A stretch of DNA of 64,000 nucleotides from Glycocaulis alkaliphilus (GTDB lineage Bacteria > Pseudomonadota > Alphaproteobacteria > Caulobacterales > Maricaulaceae), in contig NZ_CP018911.1 of the NCBI RefSeq assembly GCF_004000605.1, forward strand, positions 992,001-1,056,000, in the 5' to 3' direction. Positions 50,132-59,452 of the stretch are shown here, piece after piece. The notes below the pieces were generated by a model. The model did no database searches, had not been told where the DNA came from, and was given only the letters and a program-made list of their open reading frames with translations. Numbering within the stretch: position 1 is the first letter of the stretch; the number at the start of each line of letters is the position of its first letter. Position numbers and translations under genes: made by a program.

Positions 50132-53100
50132 GCACGCTCTTCTACCGTTTCCCGCGTCTGGCGGGGCTGGCCCTGTTCCTGATGGTGGTGGCCGGGATTG
50201 CGGCGCTGGCCACGATGGGGCGTCAGGAAGACCCCTATCTCACAGAACGCTTCGGGCGGGTCGTCACACTCTATCCCGGAGCCGATGCAGAGCGGGTCGA
50301 GGCGCTGGTGTCCGAGCGCTTGGAGCGCGTGCTGCTGGAACTGGCGGAAGTCGATCAGACCACGTCTGTCTCGCGCGCCAACATCTCGTCGGTCAGCTTT
50401 GGTATTCGCGAGGATCTGAACGCCACAGAGGTTGAGCAGGCCTGGACGAAAATCCGCGAGCAGGTGGCGTCCATCCAGGCATCCCTGCCGGGAGAAGCCG
50501 GTCTGCCGCGCGTGGTGCGCGAGTATATGGGCGCCTCCAGCATCATCGTGGCCCTGTCCTGGCCGGAAGGATCAGATGCCAGCATTGGCGCTCTGGGCCG
50601 GCTCTCGCGTGAGCTGGAAGACCGTCTGCGCGGGCTGGACGCCACCTACAGGACCGAGCTTTTCGGCGCGCCAGAGGAAGAAATCCGCGTCGTCCTTGAC
50701 CCAGAAGCTGCAGCCGCGCTCGGCATCACGGCAAGCGACGTGGCAGCGCTGCTGGCGCGCTCGGACTCCCGCGCACCGGCGGGGCGCCTGGCTGGCGATG
50801 ACTATGACTTCATCGTCGAGGTGGAGGGCGCTTTTGACACGCTTGAGCGCGTGCGTGCGGTAACGCTGAGCGGGCGCGAGGGGCGGGGCTTTGTGCGCCT
50901 TGGAGACATCGCCACTGTCGAGCGCGCGCGCCGCGAGCCGGACGCCACGCAAGCCTGGTTCAACGGTACGCGGTCGGTTCTGGTGGGCGCCTATGTCCAG
51001 CCGGACCGGCGGGTTGATAATTGGGGCCGTCAGGCCGAGCGCCTTGTGGAGCAATTCCGCCAGGCGACGCCCGGACTCGATGTCGATATTGTATTTTCCC
51101 AGAGCGACTATGTGGAAAAGCGCCTCTACGGCCTCGCCATCAATCTGGGCTATTCGGCACTGATCGTGTTTGGCGTGCTGTTTCTGATGATGGGCTGGCG
51201 CTCCGCACTCATTGTCGGCTCGGCCCTGCCGCTGACCGTTCTGCTGGTCCTGTTTCTGATCAATATGTACGGCCAGCCTTTGCACCAGATGTCGGTGACA
51301 GGCCTTGTCGTGGCGCTGGGCCTCCTGATCGACAACGCGATTGTGGTGGTGGATGACTACCGCCTGCTCCGGCGGCGCGGCCTTGAGCGGCTGGCTGCCG
51401 TCGACAAGGCGGTGCGCACGCTTTTCGCCCCGCTCCTTGCTTCCACCGCGACGACTGTCTTTGCCTTCGCGCCTATCGCCTTGATGCCCGGTTCTGCCGG
51501 GGAGTTCATCTCCATGATCGGCGTGTCGGTGATCTTCGCCGTGACCGCCTCCTTCCTGCTGGCCTTCACGATCATCCTGTCGCTGGCGGCATGGTTTGAT
51601 GACAAAGCTGATACGGGCGATGGGCCGCGCCCGTTCTGGCGCGATGGCTTGCGGTCACGCCCTCTGGCCTGGGCCTATCGCAAGCTGCTTGATGCCGTGA
51701 TCGCACAGCCAGCCATCGGCATGCTGCTGGCAGTCATCCTGCCGGTCACAGGTTTCCTTGCGGCCTCCACCCTGCCATCGCAATTCTTCCCGCCGACCGA
51801 GCGCGACATGTTCGAAATATCGGTGACGCTGCCGTCAGGCGTGTCCATGGAGGAAACGCGCCGCCGCACCGAGGCTGTGACGGCCATGCTGCGCGAATAT
51901 GAGGGTGTGGAGGATGTCGGCTGGGTGCTCGGCGGATCGGCCCCGCGCGTCTACTACAATATGCGCCGGGGGCAGGCGGGCCGCCCGAATTACGCGGCTG
52001 GCTGGGTGCGCACAATCTCGCCCGCCGCCACCCGCCTCATCACGCAGGATTTTCAGGCCCGTGCGCGCGAAGCCTTCCCCGGCACGATGGTGCTCGCAAC
52101 ACCCTTCGAGCAGGGGCCGCCCACGCCTGCGCCGATCGAGCTGAAAATCGTCGGCCCTGAACTTGCCGTGCTGGATACGCTGGGACAGGACATACGCCGC
52201 GTGCTCGCTGCGACGCCGGGCGTCACCTACACGCAGGCCCAGCTGTTGCTCGGCGAACCAGTAGCGCGCCTGTCCGCCGATGAGGCATCAGCCGCGCTGG
52301 CCGGCCTGCGTCTGGCCGATGTGGCAGGCCGGGTACGCGCCGACATGGACGGCGTTCTGGGCGGCACGGTGGTGGAGGGCGTCGAGGTGCTGCCCGTGCG
52401 GGTGATCGGACCGGCAGACCGCCGCGAGGCCGCAGGCAATATCGCCGCCACCCCGCTGCCCGGACAGGGGCGGGGCGCGATGAGCACGGTGGGCGCGCTG
52501 GGCGCCATGACGCTGGTGCCGCAGACCGCCTCCATCATCCGGCTGGACGGGGAGCGCGCGAACCCGGTCTATGGCTATCTGTCGCCTTTCGTGCTGCCGG
52601 CACCGGCGCTGGAGAGCTTCTTTGCCCGGCTTGATGCATCGGGCATTGAAATGCCGCCCGGCTACCGCCTGGTGATAGGCGGCGAGGCGGAAAGTCAGGG
52701 CGAAGCCACAGCCGACCTCATGTCCACGGCCATTCCGCTTCTGATTCTGATGATCGGTTCGGTGGTGCTGGCCTTCAACTCCTTCCGCTATGCGGGCATC
52801 GTGTTCACGGTCGGCTTCCTCTCGGTGGGCCTTGCCCTTTTTGGCGTCTGGCTCTTCGGCACGCCTCTGGGCTTTAACGCCATTGTCGGGTCGATGGGGC
52901 TGGTCGGCCTGTCGATCAACGGCACGATCGTGGTGCTCTCGGCCTTGCGTAATTCGCCCGAAGCGCTGCTGGGCGATGCGCTGGCCATACGCGAGACGGT
53001 GATGGATGCCACCCGGCACATCATCGCCACGACGCTGACGACAATGGGCGGTTTTGCGCCCCTCCTGCTGGATGGCGACCCGTTCTGGCTGCCATTCGCG

Positions 53101-53232
53101 GCGGCGGTGGCTGGCGGCGTGGCAGGTTCGGCCATGCTGGCACTGATTTTCGCGCCCGCTGCCTTCGTCATGCTGGTACGTTTCAGGGGGGCAGGCGCAC
53201 AGGCCTTGCCGGGCCCCGCACCCGCGTCGTAA
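50128..53232 (+). CDS. RND efflux transporter permease
   Basis: A 1034-residue proton-driven inner-membrane pump of the AcrB superfamily. It has twelve predicted helices in two halves, each followed by a large periplasmic loop. Landmarks are ALATMGRQEDPYLTERFGRV near the N-terminus, the proton-relay helix 4 with GLLIDNAIVVVDDYR (two Asp), and FEISVTLPSGVSMEETRRRTE. The QEDP start and overall length suggest the hydrophobe/amphiphile efflux group with organic-solvent or drug substrates; substrates are unknown. No outer-membrane factor gene is adjacent. Confidence 0.94.
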   Translation: MSTLFYRFPRLAGLALFLMVVAGIAALATMGRQEDPYLTERFGRVVTLYPGADAERVEALVSERLERVLLELAEVDQTTSVSRANISSVSFGIREDLNATEVEQAWTKIREQVASIQASLPGEAGLPRVVREYMGASSIIVALSWPEGSDASIGALGRLSRELEDRLRGLDATYRTELFGAPEEEIRVVLDPEAAAALGITASDVAALLARSDSRAPAGRLAGDDYDFIVEVEGAFDTLERVRAVTLSGREGRGFVRLGDIATVERARREPDATQAWFNGTRSVLVGAYVQPDRRVDNWGRQAERLVEQFRQATPGLDVDIVFSQSDYVEKRLYGLAINLGYSALIVFGVLFLMMGWRSALIVGSALPLTVLLVLFLINMYGQPLHQMSVTGLVVALGLLIDNAIVVVDDYRLLRRRGLERLAAVDKAVRTLFAPLLASTATTVFAFAPIALMPGSAGEFISMIGVSVIFAVTASFLLAFTIILSLAAWFDDKADTGDGPRPFWRDGLRSRPLAWAYRKLLDAVIAQPAIGMLLAVILPVTGFLAASTLPSQFFPPTERDMFEISVTLPSGVSMEETRRRTEAVTAMLREYEGVEDVGWVLGGSAPRVYYNMRRGQAGRPNYAAGWVRTISPAATRLITQDFQARAREAFPGTMVLATPFEQGPPTPAPIELKIVGPELAVLDTLGQDIRRVLAATPGVTYTQAQLLLGEPVARLSADEASAALAGLRLADVAGRVRADMDGVLGGTVVEGVEVLPVRVIGPADRREAAGNIAATPLPGQGRGAMSTVGALGAMTLVPQTASIIRLDGERANPVYGYLSPFVLPAPALESFFARLDASGIEMPPGYRLVIGGEAESQGEATADLMSTAIPLLILMIGSVVLAFNSFRYAGIVFTVGFLSVGLALFGVWLFGTPLGFNAIVGSMGLVGLSINGTIVVLSALRNSPEALLGDALAIRETVMDATRHIIATTLTTMGGFAPLLLDGDPFWLPFAAAVAGGVAGSAMLALIFAPAAFVMLVRFRGAGAQALPGPAPAS

Positions 53233-53272
53233 TCGATGTGAGACTTACCGCCCTCACGAAGGACAGTTCGCG

Positions 53273-53914
53273 ATGACCTCACGCAAGCGCAGGCCCGGCA
53301 TTGAACGCGGCCCGTGGACCGTTCACGGCGAGAAGCTGGTCTACCAGAACCCGTGGATGAAGGTACGTGAGTACGACGTCACACGGCCGGACGGCAAGCC
53401 GGGCCTTTACGGCGTCATGGAGCCGGAAAACCTCGCCATCGGCATTTTGCCGGTCTTCGCTGATGGCACGGTGATGCTGGTCGGCCAGTACCGCTTTGCG
53501 CTGGATTGCTGGAGCTGGGAACTGCCTGAAGGCGGCGGCCCGCTGAACGAGGCGCCGCTGGATAGCGCGAAACGTGAGCTCGCCGAGGAAACCGGGCTGA
53601 CGGCTCGTGGCTGGCTGGAATTCATGCAGCTGGATATGTCCAACTCCATCACCAGTGAGCGCGCCGTCGCGTTTGTCGCCTGGGATCTGGAGGCAGGCGA
53701 GGCCGAACCGGAAGGCACCGAAGACATCGAAACGCGCCGCGTGCCGTTCGCGGTGGCCTTGCGCGAGGCGATGGACGGGCGCATTCGTGATGCCTTCACA
53801 CTGGCAATGCTGCTGAAGGCTGATTACATGGCTCGTCATGGGGAGCTGCCCGATGCGGTTTCCAGAGCGATACTGAACCCGGCCGGAAAGGATGACCCCC
53901 ATGGCCCACGCTGA
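53273..53914 (+). CDS. Nudix hydrolase, ADP-ribose pyrophosphatase type
   Basis: A 213-residue Nudix protein. The Nudix box is GGGPLNEAPLDSAKRELAEETGL, read across its loop, with the catalytic glutamates intact. The N-terminal segment (VYQNPWMKVREYDVTRPDG) and VMLVGQYRFALDCWSWELPEG are typical of NudF/ADP-ribose pyrophosphatases. The substrate could be ADP-ribose or another nucleoside diphosphate-X. It overlaps the cysE start by 14 bases, so both are probably co-translated. Confidence 0.9.
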   Translation: MTSRKRRPGIERGPWTVHGEKLVYQNPWMKVREYDVTRPDGKPGLYGVMEPENLAIGILPVFADGTVMLVGQYRFALDCWSWELPEGGGPLNEAPLDSAKRELAEETGLTARGWLEFMQLDMSNSITSERAVAFVAWDLEAGEAEPEGTEDIETRRVPFAVALREAMDGRIRDAFTLAMLLKADYMARHGELPDAVSRAILNPAGKDDPHGPR

Positions 53915-54716
53915 CGCTGTAACCCCGCTCCGGCAGGACACTGATATTCGCGCGCTGTGGAACCGGCTGCGTCTTGAGGCGGCCTCGGTGGCCGCCGAGG
54001 AGCCCATGCTGGCCGGTCTCGCCAATGCGGGCATTCTGCGCCATGCCAGCTTTGCCGAGGCACTGGCCCACCGCATTGCGCTGAAACTCGCTGACGGCCA
54101 GCTTGATGCCATGCTGATCCATGACGTGGTCAGCGAGGCCATGAGCGCTGACGAGACGATCGTCGGAAGCGCCGCCGCCGACATGCTGGCGGTCGATGAG
54201 CGCGACCCGGCCTGCAGGTCCCTCCTGCAGCCGTTTTTCTACTTCAAGGGCTATCAGGCGCTGCAGGCCTACCGCATTGCCCACTGGCTGTGGACGCAAG
54301 GCCGCGAAACCCTTGCCTTCCACCTGCAGGGGCGCGTCAGCGAGCTGTTCGGCGTGGACATCCATCCCGGCGCCCGGATCGGCAAGGGCATCATGATCGA
54401 CCATGCCAGCTCTGTCGTGATTGGCGAGACGGCGGTGGTCGGCGATGATGTCTCCATCCTGCACGAGGTGACGCTGGGCGGCACCGGGGCAGAGGAAAGC
54501 GACCGCCATCCGAAAATCGGCCAGGGCGTGCTGATCGGCGCAGGCGCGAAGGTGCTCGGCAATATCAGTGTCGGCGATCACGCCCGCATCGCGGCCGGTT
54601 CGGTGGTCCTGAGCGATGTGCCCGCCCGCTGCACGGTGGCCGGTGTACCGGCCAAGCCTGTGGGCGGCTGCTGCGCAGAGCCTGCGCGCACCATGGATCA
54701 CAGCCTTCCTGATTGA
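53901..54716 (+). CDS. cysE: Serine O-acetyltransferase
   Basis: Transfers acetyl from acetyl-CoA to L-serine, the committed step of cysteine synthesis. The 271-residue protein has the helical N-terminal domain (SFAEALAHRIALKLADGQL), the linker FFYFKGYQALQAYRIAHWLW and the left-handed beta-helix of hexapeptide repeats (DIHPGARIGKGIMIDHASS, VVIGETAVVGDDVSILHEV), with the active-site His pair and the loop TLGGTGAEESDRHPKIG. The C-terminal tail is longer than E. coli CysE. ATG 53901 is favoured because AAAGGA sits ten bases upstream. Confidence 0.96.
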   Translation: MAHADAVTPLRQDTDIRALWNRLRLEAASVAAEEPMLAGLANAGILRHASFAEALAHRIALKLADGQLDAMLIHDVVSEAMSADETIVGSAAADMLAVDERDPACRSLLQPFFYFKGYQALQAYRIAHWLWTQGRETLAFHLQGRVSELFGVDIHPGARIGKGIMIDHASSVVIGETAVVGDDVSILHEVTLGGTGAEESDRHPKIGQGVLIGAGAKVLGNISVGDHARIAAGSVVLSDVPARCTVAGVPAKPVGGCCAEPARTMDHSLPD

Positions 54717-54804
54717 TCGGCGCGCGGCGCGAGTTAGGGTGTCGGCCAACCGGCACTGAAGTGCGAATCCGTAAAAACCATTTTCAAGGAGGCTGGCGGC
54801 AGCA

Positions 54805-55032
54805 ATGGCCCAGAGCGTTTTCAATCACACCGAAGCCAGCAAGGTTGAGGCTTTCCTGCGCCAGCGCCTCAATCCGGAGCTGAAAGTCCAGATGCGCCAG
54901 CGCCCCGACGAGTGCGCGGAAATCTATCTGGGAGCAGAATGCCTTGGCGTTGTCTCGAAGAATGTCGATGAGGGCGAGACCTCCTATTCCTTCGAGATCA
55001 CCATTCTCGATATTGACCTCGACGATCTGTAA
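54805..55032 (+). CDS. DUF3126 family protein
   Basis: A 75-residue acidic cytoplasmic protein ending DIDLDDL. Segments HTEASKVEAFLRQRLNPELK and DECAEIYLGAECLGVVSKN identify it as DUF3126, commonly located beside cysE in alphaproteobacteria. Its role is unknown. The start has AAGGAGG-like sequence about 15 bases upstream. The gene downstream begins in the same frame 12 bases after its stop. Confidence 0.87.
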   Translation: MAQSVFNHTEASKVEAFLRQRLNPELKVQMRQRPDECAEIYLGAECLGVVSKNVDEGETSYSFEITILDIDLDDL

Positions 55033-55044
55033 GGCACGCGCGGC

Positions 55045-55812
55045 TTGGTACTTGATGTCCAGGCGCTGACCAAGACTTTCCCCGGCGGTGCTGTGGCCGT
55101 TGATGCGGCCAGCTTCACGGTCGGGGAGGGGGCACTGCTGGCGCTGGTGGGCGAATCTGGTTGCGGCAAGACGACCACGCTGAAAATGATCAATCGCCTG
55201 CTGGAGCCAAGCTCCGGCACGGTCCGGTTCAAGGGCGAGGACATCGCCGCGCTGAACCCGGTGCAGTTGCGCCGCCGCATGGGCTGGGTCATGCAGGGCG
55301 ACGGGCTGTTTCCTCACTTCACCGTAGCCGAGAACATCGCTGTCACCCCCCGCCTGGCCGGCTGGGATGCCGAGCGCACGCGGGCACGCATCGCTGTGCT
55401 GCTGGAACTGGTGCAGCTTGACCCGTCAGAGTTTGAGGACCGCTACCCGGCGGAGCTGTCCGGTGGCCAGCGCCAGCGCGTCGGCCTTGCCCGCGCGCTC
55501 GCCGCTGAGCCGCCGCTTCTGCTGATGGACGAACCCTTCGGCGCGCTGGACCCGATCACACGCGACAGCTTGCGCGAAGACGTTCAGGCCTTGCGTGCCC
55601 GGCTGGGCTTTGCCGCTGTCATGGTCACTCATGACATGGCCGAGGCACTGCTGCTGGCAGATGAGATTGCCGTCATGCGTGCCGGCCGCATCGTCCAGCT
55701 GGGGACACCGTCGGAGCTTCTCTCCAACCCGGCGGACCCGTATGTCGAGACGCTGCTGGCCACACCGCGCCGGGAGGCAGAGCGCGTGGCCGCCTTGTCG
55801 GCTCAAGGATGA
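55045..55812 (+). CDS. Osmoprotectant/glycine-betaine-type ABC transporter ATPase
   Basis: A 255-residue importer ATPase of the OpuCA/YehX group. Walker A is GESGCGKTTTLKM, the Q-loop is GWVMQGDGLFPH, the signature LSGGQRQRVGLARAL, Walker B LLLMDEPFGALDP and the H-loop VTHDMAEAL. No ATG is available near the start; the TTG at 55045 with a weak AAGG ten bases upstream is used. It lacks the CBS domains found at the C-terminus of some OpuCA proteins. Overlaps the fused permease gene (ATGATGG). Confidence 0.9.
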   Translation: MVLDVQALTKTFPGGAVAVDAASFTVGEGALLALVGESGCGKTTTLKMINRLLEPSSGTVRFKGEDIAALNPVQLRRRMGWVMQGDGLFPHFTVAENIAVTPRLAGWDAERTRARIAVLLELVQLDPSEFEDRYPAELSGGQRQRVGLARALAAEPPLLLMDEPFGALDPITRDSLREDVQALRARLGFAAVMVTHDMAEALLLADEIAVMRAGRIVQLGTPSELLSNPADPYVETLLATPRREAERVAALSAQG

Positions 55813-57374
55813 TGGAGGCGCTCGCCCAGCCTCTGGCCCTCCTGCCCGATTATCTCGGGGGCCATTTGCGCCTGTCTCTGGGCGCCATGGCGTGCGGCCT
55901 GCTGATTGCGCTGCCACTGGGCGTGGCGGCGGCCCGCAACCGGACGATTGCAGGGCCGGCTCTGGCCATTGCAGGCATATTCCAGACCATACCGGCTCTT
56001 GCCCTGCTGGCCCTGATGGTGCCTCTGCTCGGCGGACGCATCGGTTTCATGCCTGCCTTCGCAGCGCTGACGCTTTACGCGATCCTGCCGGTGCTCCGGA
56101 ATACGATAGTGGGTCTCAGGGGCGTTGACCCTGTGGTGCGCGAGGCGGCACGCGGTGTCGGCATGACCCGAGCGCAGAGCCTATTCCGCGTAGAACTGCC
56201 GCTCGCCCTGCCTTCCATCATGGCCGGTATCCGCACCGCCTCGGTCTGGGTTATTGGCGCAGCCACGCTGGCGACCCCGGTCGGCGCAGCGTCTCTGGGC
56301 AACTACATCTTCTCCGGCCTGCAGACGCGCAACTGGACGCTGGTGATATTCGGCTGCGTGGCCGCGGCGCTGTCAGCGCTCATCATTGATGGCTTGCTCA
56401 AGCTGATGGAAAGCGCGGCTGCGCGCCGCCGGGCAGGGCGGGCGCTTGTGTCAGGGGCGGCGCTGGCGGTAATCGCCGCGATGGCTCTCATGCCTGCAGG
56501 CCTGTTTGCCAGCGGCGGTGATGCGCGCAGCGCGCGAAGTGCCCTTCACGCGCAGGCAGACGGATTTGGCGGGCAGCCCGTCACCATTGGCGCCAAGGCC
56601 TTCACCGAACAATACATACTGGCTGGCCTCATGGAGAGTGTGCTGCGCGATGCGGGCGCGGCTGTGCGCCGCCGGGACAATCTCGGCTCCACCGTCGCCT
56701 TTGACGCGCTCATTTCCGGCGAGGTGGATGTTTATGTCGACTATTCCGGCACGCTATGGGCGACGCTGATGCAGCGCGAGGACATGCCCGGCCGCCATGT
56801 CATGCTGGCAGAGATCACCAGCTGGATGTGGACGCAGCACGGTGTGCTGGTGCTCGGCGCGCTGGGTTTTGAGAACGCTTACGGTATCGCGGTCAGCCGT
56901 GAGCTGGCCGCACGCCGGGCACTCTCCTCGATTACAGACCTTTCTGCAATCGATGGGGTCTCCATCGGTGCAGATTCAGAATTTTTTGCACGCGCTGAAT
57001 GGTCCGGGCTTCGTGACACCTACGGTCTGGCCCGCGCCCGCACACGCGCGATGGATTCCACCTTCATGTACACAGCCGTGCGTGACGGCGAGGTGGATGC
57101 CATTACCGCCTACACGACAGACGGGCGCATCACCGCATTTGATCTCGTTATTCTGGACGACCCGGCGGGGATATTGCCGCCCTATGACGCGCTGGTTCTG
57201 ATCTCGCCCGCCGCCGCCAGGCGCCCGGCTATAGCACAGGCCCTTGCTCCCCTGCTCAACGCCATTGATGCCGAAGCGATGCGGGAGGCCAATGGCGTGG
57301 TTGATCTGGAGCGCCGCGCGGTGGGCGAGGCGGTGGAGCGCCTGCGCGCAAGGCTGGATCCTCGCTTCCCCTGA
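55809..57374 (+). CDS. Fused osmoprotectant ABC permease and substrate-binding protein
   Basis: A 521-residue fusion. Residues 1-215 form the OpuCB-like permease (five to six helices, EAA-type loop GMTRAQSLFRVELPLALPSI). After a further helix (about 220-238, LVSGAALAVIAAMALMPAGL) comes the OpuCC/OsmX-like binding domain, which begins VTIGAKAFTEQYILAGLMES and continues with DNLGSTVAFDALISGEVDVY and VDYSGTLW. The fusion keeps the receptor tethered in the periplasm, as in other QAT-family importers. Ligand is probably a quaternary ammonium osmoprotectant, by family. Terminates the operon. Confidence 0.92.
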   Translation: MMEALAQPLALLPDYLGGHLRLSLGAMACGLLIALPLGVAAARNRTIAGPALAIAGIFQTIPALALLALMVPLLGGRIGFMPAFAALTLYAILPVLRNTIVGLRGVDPVVREAARGVGMTRAQSLFRVELPLALPSIMAGIRTASVWVIGAATLATPVGAASLGNYIFSGLQTRNWTLVIFGCVAAALSALIIDGLLKLMESAAARRRAGRALVSGAALAVIAAMALMPAGLFASGGDARSARSALHAQADGFGGQPVTIGAKAFTEQYILAGLMESVLRDAGAAVRRRDNLGSTVAFDALISGEVDVYVDYSGTLWATLMQREDMPGRHVMLAEITSWMWTQHGVLVLGALGFENAYGIAVSRELAARRALSSITDLSAIDGVSIGADSEFFARAEWSGLRDTYGLARARTRAMDSTFMYTAVRDGEVDAITAYTTDGRITAFDLVILDDPAGILPPYDALVLISPAAARRPAIAQALAPLLNAIDAEAMREANGVVDLERRAVGEAVERLRARLDPRFP

Positions 57375-57520
57375 CGCGCTGTTGCAATTTTGCGACACGC
57401 ACAAAGCTGCACTCACATCTGCGTGCATCGCGCTTCCCACGCTTCGCGTTGGAAAGAACGGATTGGGCATCAGTCATGCCGCGTCAACGCGCGGCGCAAG
57501 CGACCAAAAAGGGCAAACTG

Positions 57521-58273
57521 ATGCAAAAACTGGCTTTACTGGCGGCTGTGGCCGCACTCCCTCTCGCCGCCCCTTCCGCCTTCGCGCAGCCGGCTGGCGA
57601 CTATAACTGGAACGGTTCCTATATCGGTGTGAATCTGGGCCAGGGCAATAATGCCGACTTTGACCTTGATGCCGAGCTGGATGTTGCGTCCGGCTCCACC
57701 TTCTTCCCGGGTGCCCTGGCTGGCGGCACCTTCCCCACCATGCGCAGATTTGATGGTGATGGCTGGGTCGGCGGTATCCAGGCCGGCACCAACTGGCACA
57801 GCGGCATGTTCGTTCTGGGCGGTGAAGTAGACGTTCAGCTGTCCGATATTAGCTCCAGCATCGCCATCCCGAACGCTCCGGGCGGGGCGGCGAACAATCC
57901 GGACGGGTTCACAGACCTGAATTTCGAGGTGGATTACTTCGCCACGGCCCGTCTGCGTGCTGGCGTCGCGCTTGACCGCATCCTGATCTACGCGACGGGT
58001 GGCGGTGCCTATGGCCGCGTCGATTTTGACCGCAACTACCGCGTGGGCACTGCCGAAATCACCGATAGCACCACATCAGACCAGTTCGGCTGGACCTATG
58101 GTGCCGGTGTCGAGTGGGGCATGACCGATTTCTGGACCCTGCGGGCTGAATACTCCCGTGTGGATCTGGGCAGTGACAGCTTCGACACCAGCTATTCTGA
58201 CGGCACGATTGGCCGCGCCACCATCGACACCCAGTTCGATGTGATCCGCGCCGGTGCAAACTTCCGCTTCTAG
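57521..58273 (+). CDS. Outer-membrane beta-barrel protein (Omp25/31-like porin family)
   Basis: A 250-residue protein with a signal peptide (LLAAVAALPLAAPSAFA, mature from QPAGDYNW). Alternating-hydrophobicity strands end in the typical terminal Phe (ANFRF). Landmarks are WNGSYIGVNLGQGNN at the first strand, VGGIQAGTNWHSGMFVLGGE, VDYFATARLRAGVALDRIL and TYGAGVEWGMTDFWTLRAEYS. This is the eight-strand OmpA/Omp25-like barrel of alphaproteobacteria; it probably stabilises the outer membrane or is a small surface protein. Followed by a bidirectional terminator shared with phoH. Confidence 0.92.
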   Translation: MQKLALLAAVAALPLAAPSAFAQPAGDYNWNGSYIGVNLGQGNNADFDLDAELDVASGSTFFPGALAGGTFPTMRRFDGDGWVGGIQAGTNWHSGMFVLGGEVDVQLSDISSSIAIPNAPGGAANNPDGFTDLNFEVDYFATARLRAGVALDRILIYATGGGAYGRVDFDRNYRVGTAEITDSTTSDQFGWTYGAGVEWGMTDFWTLRAEYSRVDLGSDSFDTSYSDGTIGRATIDTQFDVIRAGANFRF

Positions 58274-58293
58274 CGCGCGGAACTACCGTCAGC

Positions 58294-58330
58294 AAAAAGG
58301 CCCCGGCTGTCCTCTGGCCGGGGCCTTTAT
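58294..58330. terminator. Bidirectional terminator between the barrel gene and phoH
   Basis: A perfect 12-bp stem, AAAGGCCCCGGC (58296-58307) and GCCGGGGCCTTT (58317-58328), with a nine-base loop. An A-run lies on the left and a T-rich end on the right, so it can act on both strands for the two convergent genes. Confidence 0.9.
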
Positions 58331-58353
58331 GGTGTGTGCTGCGGCCCGGGCGG

Positions 58354-59106
58354 TTACAAAACGTCGAGCATCGAAGCCACCAGCGGGTGGCGCACAATGT
58401 CCTTGGCTTCCAGCCGGACCACCGCGATGTCGTCAACCGTCTCAAGGCGTTCACAAATATCCTTCAGGCCGGACATTTCCGGCAGAAGGTCTGTCTGCGC
58501 CGGATCGCCGGTAACGACCATGGTGGAGTTCCAGCCCAGACGCGTCAGCAGCATTTTGAGCTGGCCGTAGGTGCAGTTCTGGGCCTCGTCGACGACGATA
58601 TAGGCGTTGTTGAGCGTGCGCCCGCGCATATAGGCAATCGGCGCAATCTCGATCAGGCCTTCGGCCATCAGCGCTTTCAGGCGCTTCGGGCTCAGCCGGT
58701 CTGCCAGCGCGTCGTAGAGCGGGCGCAAGTAAGGCGCGAGCTTCTCTTCCAGAGCGCCGGGCAGGAAGCCGATATGCTCGCCTGCCTCGACCGCCGGGCG
58801 TGACAGGACGATGCGTCCCACCTGACCGCTCTCCAGTGCCTCGACCGCCTTGGAAACGGCCAGATAGGTCTTGCCGGTACCGGCCGGCCCCATGGCCATG
58901 ACAAGATTATGGCCGTCTATCGCATCCATGAGCCGCGCCTGCCCCTCAGAGCGCGGTTTGACGTTCTTGATATAGCGCTGGTCCCGCATGGGTTCATTGT
59001 CGTCAGGTGACCAGTTCGTGCCGGGGAAGAGGGCGCGGACCTTCTCCTCCTCATAATGCTCGGCATTGAATCCGCCCTGACGGCGTTTTGCGGTGCGCTT
59101 GCTCAT
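58354..59106 (-). CDS. phoH: PhoH family ATPase
   Basis: A 250-residue PhoH-like P-loop ATPase. Walker A is MGPAGTGKTYLA, Walker B is YIVVDEAQNCT, with RIVLSRPAVEAGEHIGFLPG and VVTGDPAQTDLL as family motifs. PhoH proteins may couple RNA processing with ribosome maturation, being often near ybeY; no such neighbours occur here. It lacks the N-terminal PIN-like or KH region of longer types. Ribosome-binding site CGGAGGAC precedes the ATG, and its leader holds a terminator-like hairpin. Confidence 0.91.
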   Translation of the reverse strand: MSKRTAKRRQGGFNAEHYEEEKVRALFPGTNWSPDDNEPMRDQRYIKNVKPRSEGQARLMDAIDGHNLVMAMGPAGTGKTYLAVSKAVEALESGQVGRIVLSRPAVEAGEHIGFLPGALEEKLAPYLRPLYDALADRLSPKRLKALMAEGLIEIAPIAYMRGRTLNNAYIVVDEAQNCTYGQLKMLLTRLGWNSTMVVTGDPAQTDLLPEMSGLKDICERLETVDDIAVVRLEAKDIVRHPLVASMLDVL

Positions 59107-59452
59107 GATGGCGTCCTCCGGACAAGAAAAAACCCCTCATGCGGGTGCACAAGGGGCGGGCAAAAGCGATTCAGGCTGGACAGGGCAGATGCGGAACGTG
59201 CGGCCGATCCGAACGGGTCTGGCGTTGGGGGTGCATACGGCATTGCGCCGCGGGCCTCCTTGCTAGAAGCGTCTATCCCTCACGATCGATGCGAAGAAGC
59301 CGCCTGGGCGGCTGTTCCCCTCTCGAATCGCATCTACAGTCTCATGCTAAGACAGTGAACGAAGTATGAGTCAGCCCGTCGCTGAAACTTCACATCCAGG
59401 CGATGCAGTTTCGCCACGCAATGCTGATGCAACGAGCAGGAAGGAACACATT
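59107..59452. other. Gene-free divergent gap between phoH and the carbonic anhydrase gene
   Basis: Apart from the phoH leader hairpin, no ORF here is convincing. A perfect 7-bp hairpin (AGCCGCC and GGCGGCT, two-base loop, 59298-59313) lies midway. On the minus strand about 200 bases upstream of the terminator-like hairpin could form a small RNA, but nothing matches a known one. Confidence 0.5.
59128..59156 (-). promoter_or_regulatory. Terminator-like hairpin in the phoH leader (possible attenuator)
   Basis: On the minus strand CCCCTTGTGC-ACCC-GCATGAGGGG forms a 10-bp stem, with two wobble pairs, followed by TTTTTTC. The T-run ends about 20 bases upstream of the phoH ATG and its GGAGG. It could terminate an upstream transcript or regulate read-through into phoH. 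Confidence 0.55.

Noticed and set aside
59107-59365. Known structural RNA (SRP, 6S, tmRNA) on the minus strand
   Set aside because: No conserved SRP loop, no 6S bubble flanked by long stems and no tRNA-like ends could be found.
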